Of a DNA stretch of 64,000 nucleotides, positions 59,821 through 64,000 are shown in pieces (position 1 is the stretch's first letter; each line of letters starts with the position of its first letter). This DNA comes from Acidobacteriaceae bacterium KBS 83 (GTDB lineage Bacteria; Acidobacteriota; Terriglobia; Terriglobales; Acidobacteriaceae), in contig KB906739.1 of the NCBI GenBank assembly GCA_000381585.1, positions 124,001 through 188,000 on the forward strand, written 5' to 3'. The notes under the pieces were generated by a model. The model was not told where the DNA came from. It saw nothing but the letters and a program-made list of their open reading frames with translations, and made no database searches. The position numbers and the translations under genes are program-made.

Positions 59821-62800
59821 ATGAAGCAGCATTTGAACCGGGCCCGCAGGGTGGGCCGAGAGATTGCGCTCGTTTTTGCCAGTGCCGCTCGCACTGGTGT
59901 CGTGATGGCCGGCATCGCCATGCTGGCCACCGTAGCTCAGGCACAGTACCGGGCATCACTTCGCGGAACGGTTACCGACCCGTCCGGTGCCGTGGTTCCG
60001 GACGCCACCGTCACCCTCACCAATACAGGCACGAACCAGGTCCTAACCGCCGTTTCCGACGCCAACGGGATCTACACCTTCAATGGCCTGCCACCTGACC
60101 GTTTTAGCGTGAAGGCGGAAAAGCAGGGATTTCAGACGACCAATATCGCCGAAGTCGTCCTCATTCCCGAGCAGCCCAATGCACTCAATATCAAAATGCA
60201 AATCGGTGGTGCCACACAGCAGGTGGTCGTCTCCGGCTCCGCTGCGCCGCTGCTCGACACGGATACCGCAACCGTAAGCGCGACCATCAGCAGCAATCAG
60301 ATTCAACACCTGCCCTCCTACAACCGCGATGTCTTTCAACTGGCGCAGCTGGCACCGGGTGTCTTTGGTGACGGATCACAGCAGAGCGGGGGCGGTTCCT
60401 ACACCAATCCCGGCAACCAGGGCCCGGGCGGCAGCGCCGGCGGGGCATCCGGCATTTTTCAAACCGAGAATGGGCCGCAGATCCAGGCCCGCGGCGGCCA
60501 GTACGAGACCAACGGAGTCTCGGTCGATGGCATCAGCACGGTGAGCGCGGTCTGGGGCGGAACTTCCATCATCACGCCGAGCGAAGACTCTGTCTCAGAC
60601 GTGAAGGTGGTTTCAAACAGCTATGACGCAGAAGTTGGTCGCTTCAGCGGTGGGCAGATTCAAGTCACCTCCAAGAGCGGTACCAATAACCTGCATGGCA
60701 GCCTGTTTTTCAAGGCCTCAAGACCAGGGCTCAACGCCTATCAAAGATGGAATGGAACCGGATCGAACAAGGCCGGCTCTCCCTCCGACCGTGGCGTGAA
60801 TCGAGATGAAAACCGCTTTAACAATTACGGTGGCAGTCTCGGCGGTCCCGTTTGGAAGAACAAGATTTTTGCGTTCTTCAACTATGAGACGAGCCCGCTC
60901 GCCGCGAGCACCACCGCTCAAGGCTGGTATAACACGCCAGAGTTCCTTGCCTCTGCTGCTCCGTCAGGGAGTATCGCCAACCAATACACCTCCTTCAAGG
61001 GCGAGGCTGTAGCTAGCACAGGCTTGGTACAACGCACCTGCGCAAACATTGGACTCACTGAAGGAGTGAATTGCGCGACGACTCGCAACGGCCTGGACGT
61101 CGGCTCGCCACTGAAGAACGGACTCGGCAAACAGGATCCCACCTATGGGGGGTCGTCGAGTGTTCCTGGTATTGGCGGCGGTCTTGACGGCATACCTGAC
61201 TTGGCGTTTTTCAACACAGTCAATCCCACGACCACGTCACAGACTCAGTGGAACGGACGCATGGATGCGGATGTGACTGCAAAGGACCACTTGAGTTTTG
61301 CCATTTACTGGGTACCAGTCACCAATACCGATTACAACGGTCCGGTGCGCGCGGCGAACTTCTGGCATCACTCACAGATCAACGATGCTTTTTCGATAAT
61401 TTGGAATCACACCTTCTCTCCCACTCTGCTGAATCAGGCGCGAGCCAATGCTGCAGGCTGGCGGTGGAATGAGGTTGACACCAATCCGCAGGCGCCATTC
61501 GGCCTACCTGGGAACAGCATCGACGACATCGGCACAATTGGCAACGAGGGCGGCTTTCAATACTTCGGGCCCCCTGGACCAAGCAATCTGAATCAGTGGA
61601 CTTACGACTACAACGACATTCTCACCAAGATACTCGGCCGCCACAGCATCAAGGCCGGAGGTGACTTTACCCGGCTCTACTATCTGAACAATCCTGTCTA
61701 TGCAGCACGCCCCACCTTTGCCTTCCGCAATCTATGGGACTTCGCGAATGACGCTCCATACAGCGAGAACGGCCAGTTCGATTCTGTTACGGGAATCCCC
61801 TTCGCCAATCGGCAGGACAACCGCGTCAATATCTGGGGCTTCTTTGTCCAGGACGACTTCAAGATGCGTCCGAACCTTACCATCAACGCGGGTCTGCGGT
61901 GGTCTTATTTCGGTGCGTTCTATTCCAAGCAGAACAACTTAGACGTGCTGCGAAGCCTCAATAACCTGGCCGCCCTGAATGTTCGCGTAGGTGGAAAGCT
62001 CTATACACCGCAGAAAACCAACTTCGGTCCACAACTCGGCTTCGCGTGGCAGCCGCTGAAGTCGGAGGGCAAGCTTGTCGTCCGCGGCGGCTTCGGCATC
62101 AATTACAACCAGAATGAGATTGCCATCACCGCAAATGGAAATGGCAACCCTCCTAACGCCGTGCATGCGAACTTCTGCTGCTCGACACCAACTAGCAACG
62201 CTTCGGGCATTCTTTACGAGACGGCGTCGAACATCAATTCCCTCTTTGGCTACGCGCCGAATCCCGCGACAATCACGCACTTTGGTGCCAACAATCTGCC
62301 CACGAACGGGCAACCCATCTCGGTCACCGGCTTTCCATCCGACCCGAAGAGCATCGTGAACTATCACTACTCACTGGATGCGCAGTATCAAATGCCCTTT
62401 GATCTGGTTGCCTCATTGGGTTATCAGGGGACTCAGTCCCGGCATCTGCTGGTCCAGTCAAACTACAACGTTATCGCCGGGGTGCATGGCATGCCGCTCA
62501 GTCCTTTCGCCAATTTCATCGATTACTACGCGAACACCGGAATGAGCAATTACAACGCGCTGATCGCAACCATTACCCATAACTTCGCTCACCACTTCCA
62601 GGTGGAAGGACAATATGCCTGGGCCAAGTCAATGGACGAAAACTCCGGACCATACACGGAGGATCCTTACCCCTACGATTCGCATGCGGCCTATGGCCGC
62701 TCCGACTATAACGTCGCCAATGGATTCAAATTGTTCGGCCTTTGGCAGCCGGTGATCTTCAGCGGATCGCATGGCTGGCTGGAGAAAGTCGCAGGCGGTT

Positions 62801-63375
62801 GGTCAGTCAGTGGAATACTTAACATCCATAGCGGCTTCCCCATTAATCCCGTATATAACGCTCAGACTTCTGGTGGCCTGTATTACAACGGCAGCGGTTA
62901 CACCCAGCTTCGTCCGGGCGGGATTCTCCAGGGTGCGGGCACGAGCACCGGCAACAAGACGTTCGAGGGACAAAACGCAACAGCTACGAATCCAAACTAT
63001 GGCGGCGACGGCGCAAAGTTCTTTACCCCACCGAACTTCGGGGACGGACCTGCGTTTCCGGCAGTAGCCGTTTCTGCGCTCCCCGGGATCCAGCGCAACA
63101 GCGTGAACGGCCCGGGTTACAACGACCTGGATGGCACTCTAACGAAAGCTTTCGGATTGCCAAAGATGCCAGTCCTGGGCGAGAGCGCGAGACTTGAATT
63201 TCGCGTCGATGCCTTCAATCTGTTCAACAAGACGAACATCAAGGCAGATTCGATCGACAACACCGTGGGTTCAGTCGGCACCGATGGATCGTTGAGTCCG
63301 AACTCTAACTTTGGTATCGCAGGAGCTGCACTCGGCAGCAGAACGATCCAGTTGCAAACCCGATTCAGCTTCTGA
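59821..63375 (+). CDS. Oar-like TonB-dependent receptor with carboxypeptidase-regulatory domain
   Basis: 1184 residues. A signal peptide (VVMAGIAMLATVAQAQ) is followed by a CarboxypepD_reg-like fold (RGTVTDPSGAVVPDATVTLT), a plug domain (about 120-260) and a 22-strand outer-membrane barrel ending in an aromatic residue (TIQLQTRFSF). Such proteins are numerous in Acidobacteria and import large substrates with TonB energy. GGGAGG lies three bases before the ATG. The LacI regulator is divergent, suggesting carbohydrate control. No SusD partner is adjacent. Confidence 0.93.
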   Translation: MKQHLNRARRVGREIALVFASAARTGVVMAGIAMLATVAQAQYRASLRGTVTDPSGAVVPDATVTLTNTGTNQVLTAVSDANGIYTFNGLPPDRFSVKAEKQGFQTTNIAEVVLIPEQPNALNIKMQIGGATQQVVVSGSAAPLLDTDTATVSATISSNQIQHLPSYNRDVFQLAQLAPGVFGDGSQQSGGGSYTNPGNQGPGGSAGGASGIFQTENGPQIQARGGQYETNGVSVDGISTVSAVWGGTSIITPSEDSVSDVKVVSNSYDAEVGRFSGGQIQVTSKSGTNNLHGSLFFKASRPGLNAYQRWNGTGSNKAGSPSDRGVNRDENRFNNYGGSLGGPVWKNKIFAFFNYETSPLAASTTAQGWYNTPEFLASAAPSGSIANQYTSFKGEAVASTGLVQRTCANIGLTEGVNCATTRNGLDVGSPLKNGLGKQDPTYGGSSSVPGIGGGLDGIPDLAFFNTVNPTTTSQTQWNGRMDADVTAKDHLSFAIYWVPVTNTDYNGPVRAANFWHHSQINDAFSIIWNHTFSPTLLNQARANAAGWRWNEVDTNPQAPFGLPGNSIDDIGTIGNEGGFQYFGPPGPSNLNQWTYDYNDILTKILGRHSIKAGGDFTRLYYLNNPVYAARPTFAFRNLWDFANDAPYSENGQFDSVTGIPFANRQDNRVNIWGFFVQDDFKMRPNLTINAGLRWSYFGAFYSKQNNLDVLRSLNNLAALNVRVGGKLYTPQKTNFGPQLGFAWQPLKSEGKLVVRGGFGINYNQNEIAITANGNGNPPNAVHANFCCSTPTSNASGILYETASNINSLFGYAPNPATITHFGANNLPTNGQPISVTGFPSDPKSIVNYHYSLDAQYQMPFDLVASLGYQGTQSRHLLVQSNYNVIAGVHGMPLSPFANFIDYYANTGMSNYNALIATITHNFAHHFQVEGQYAWAKSMDENSGPYTEDPYPYDSHAAYGRSDYNVANGFKLFGLWQPVIFSGSHGWLEKVAGGWSVSGILNIHSGFPINPVYNAQTSGGLYYNGSGYTQLRPGGILQGAGTSTGNKTFEGQNATATNPNYGGDGAKFFTPPNFGDGPAFPAVAVSALPGIQRNSVNGPGYNDLDGTLTKAFGLPKMPVLGESARLEFRVDAFNLFNKTNIKADSIDNTVGSVGTDGSLSPNSNFGIAGAALGSRTIQLQTRFSF

Positions 63376-63390
63376 TGATTTGAATTCACT

Positions 63391-63427
63391 GAAGAAGGAA
63401 GCCCCGCATGTGACGTCTTCCTTCTTC
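63391..63427. repeat. Inverted repeat after the TonB receptor gene
   Basis: GAAGAAGGAAG and CTTCCTTCTTC form an 11-bp stem with a 15-base loop 16 bases after the stop. No T tract follows, so it may protect the mRNA 3' end or work with the next hairpin. Confidence 0.5.
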
Positions 63428-63477
63428 CGGCACTTAGTTCATTTCAAAAGGTTGCCCCCTTGAATACATTCAACTTC

Positions 63478-63507
63478 GGCCTGTCCTTTGTGACAGGCCA
63501 TTTTTTT
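63478..63507 (+). terminator. Terminator after the TonB receptor gene
   Basis: GGCCTGTC and GACAGGCC (8 bp) with a 6-base loop are followed by ATTTTTTT. It is a canonical intrinsic terminator, about 100 bases past the stop. Confidence 0.85.
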
Positions 63508-63553
63508 CGCGCAAAATTTGCATCATAACCGGTGAAAGGATCCTTTTTCTCCG

Positions 63554-64000
63554 ATGAAGATATCTACCGCACTTACCTCTTCCATGCTGGGTGTTCTCTT
63601 TCTGCTTGGCTCAGGCTGTAATAAGAAGACAGAGTCAAACACGAACTATGAAGCCGCCATCAACGACTACTACAAGGCGCACCCAGCCTGCCTGTGGTCA
63701 CAACCCAAGAAGTTCCCCGTGCAGGCAGCAACCTCCGACGACGCGAAGACGCAGGGCTACGACGCACTGACGGACGCTGGCCTGCTGACGCGCACTACCG
63801 GCGAGAAAAAAGTTATGATCGTCGCGTCGAAGCAAGTGAATAACTACGACGTCTCCGACAAGGGCCGCAGCGCATGGACACAGGACCCGACGCAGCCAGG
63901 CTACGGGAACTTCTGCTACGGACATCGCGACGTTACGTCGGTCGACAATGTCACCACCGCTGCCGATAACTCCGGCAACAAGACGGCACAGGTGAGCTAT
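63554..64000 (+). CDS. Lipoprotein of unknown function (5' part; runs off the window)
   Basis: 149 codons are visible and the frame is open at the right edge. The N-terminus MKISTALTSSMLGVLFLLGS ends in a lipobox LGSGC (Cys22). The body begins NDYYKAHPACLWSQPKKFPV and continues AATSDDAKTQGYDALTDAGL, then a conserved Cys in GYGNFCYGHRDVTS. I recall related acidobacterial proteins of unknown function. No strong ribosome-binding site is visible; an AAAGGA lies too far upstream. Confidence 0.75.
   Translation, partial: MKISTALTSSMLGVLFLLGSGCNKKTESNTNYEAAINDYYKAHPACLWSQPKKFPVQAATSDDAKTQGYDALTDAGLLTRTTGEKKVMIVASKQVNNYDVSDKGRSAWTQDPTQPGYGNFCYGHRDVTSVDNVTTAADNSGNKTAQVSY

Noticed and set aside
1-64000. 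CRISPR arrays, tRNA or rRNA genes, transposases
   Set aside because: No regularly spaced repeats, cloverleaf-like sequences, rRNA-like sequence or transposase-like proteins were found by reading the window.

Overview
The window looks like a chromosomal segment of an acidobacterium of the class Terriglobia (Acidobacteriaceae-like). This is inferred from content: an ADOP-type duplicated permease with an adjacent PadR repressor, a very large Oar-like TonB-dependent receptor with an N-terminal carboxypeptidase-regulatory-like domain, a bacilliredoxin, and flagellar L- and P-ring genes that imply two membranes. Protein coding is dense. No rRNA, tRNA, CRISPR array or insertion sequence was recognised.

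Layout. 1-4903 (+): the end of an AmiE-like serine hydrolase, murQ and murA (cell-wall recycling and synthesis), an unknown polytopic membrane protein and a DinB-family protein. 4958-11389 (-): a conserved hypothetical, an EamA permease, pnp and rpsO in the classic rpsO-pnp order, a DHA2 drug exporter and a small hypothetical. 11462-38920 (-): about 27 kb of flagellar genes on one strand. In transcription order these are an orphan OmpR-type response regulator, an HTH-less sigma-54 activator, flgB flgC fliE fliF fliG fliH fliI fliJ fliK flgD flgE, a FliN-like protein, fliO fliP fliQ fliR flhB flhA fliA fliN, an unknown protein with a GspE-N-like segment, flgF flgG flgA flgH flgI flgJ flgM, a FlgN-position gene, flgK and flgL. 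Three good GG-N10-GC sigma-54 promoter matches lie before flgB, the FliN-like gene and flgF. fliM, fliL, motAB, fliC, fliD and fliS are not in the window. 39127-47738: lexA with repeated TTCGC elements in its promoter, trxA, a molybdate operon (HTH-TOBE regulator, modA, modB, modC) with a Tat-exported FAD amine oxidase inserted in it, a DoxX protein, an ADP-ribosylglycohydrolase homologue with degenerate metal sites, and murB. 47880-52866: ADOP permease and PadR with a perfect 38-bp operator-like palindrome, an M20 metallopeptidase and a bacilliredoxin.

52885-58508 is the most distinctive region: a lasso-peptide biosynthetic locus. It contains an asparagine-synthetase-like cyclase (C), a 53-residue precursor with a strong Shine-Dalgarno sequence (A), an HPr-kinase-like peptide kinase (K), a protein that fuses an NTP_transf_5 nucleotidyltransferase to a B2 transglutaminase-like leader peptidase, and a PqqD-like B1 leader-binding protein. 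The genes are split between strands, and no ABC exporter or isopeptidase is visible. The expected product is a phosphorylated, possibly further decorated lasso peptide. 58522-64000: a LacI-family regulator with a LacI-type operator, the large TonB-dependent receptor with a terminator, and the start of a lipoprotein gene cut by the window edge.
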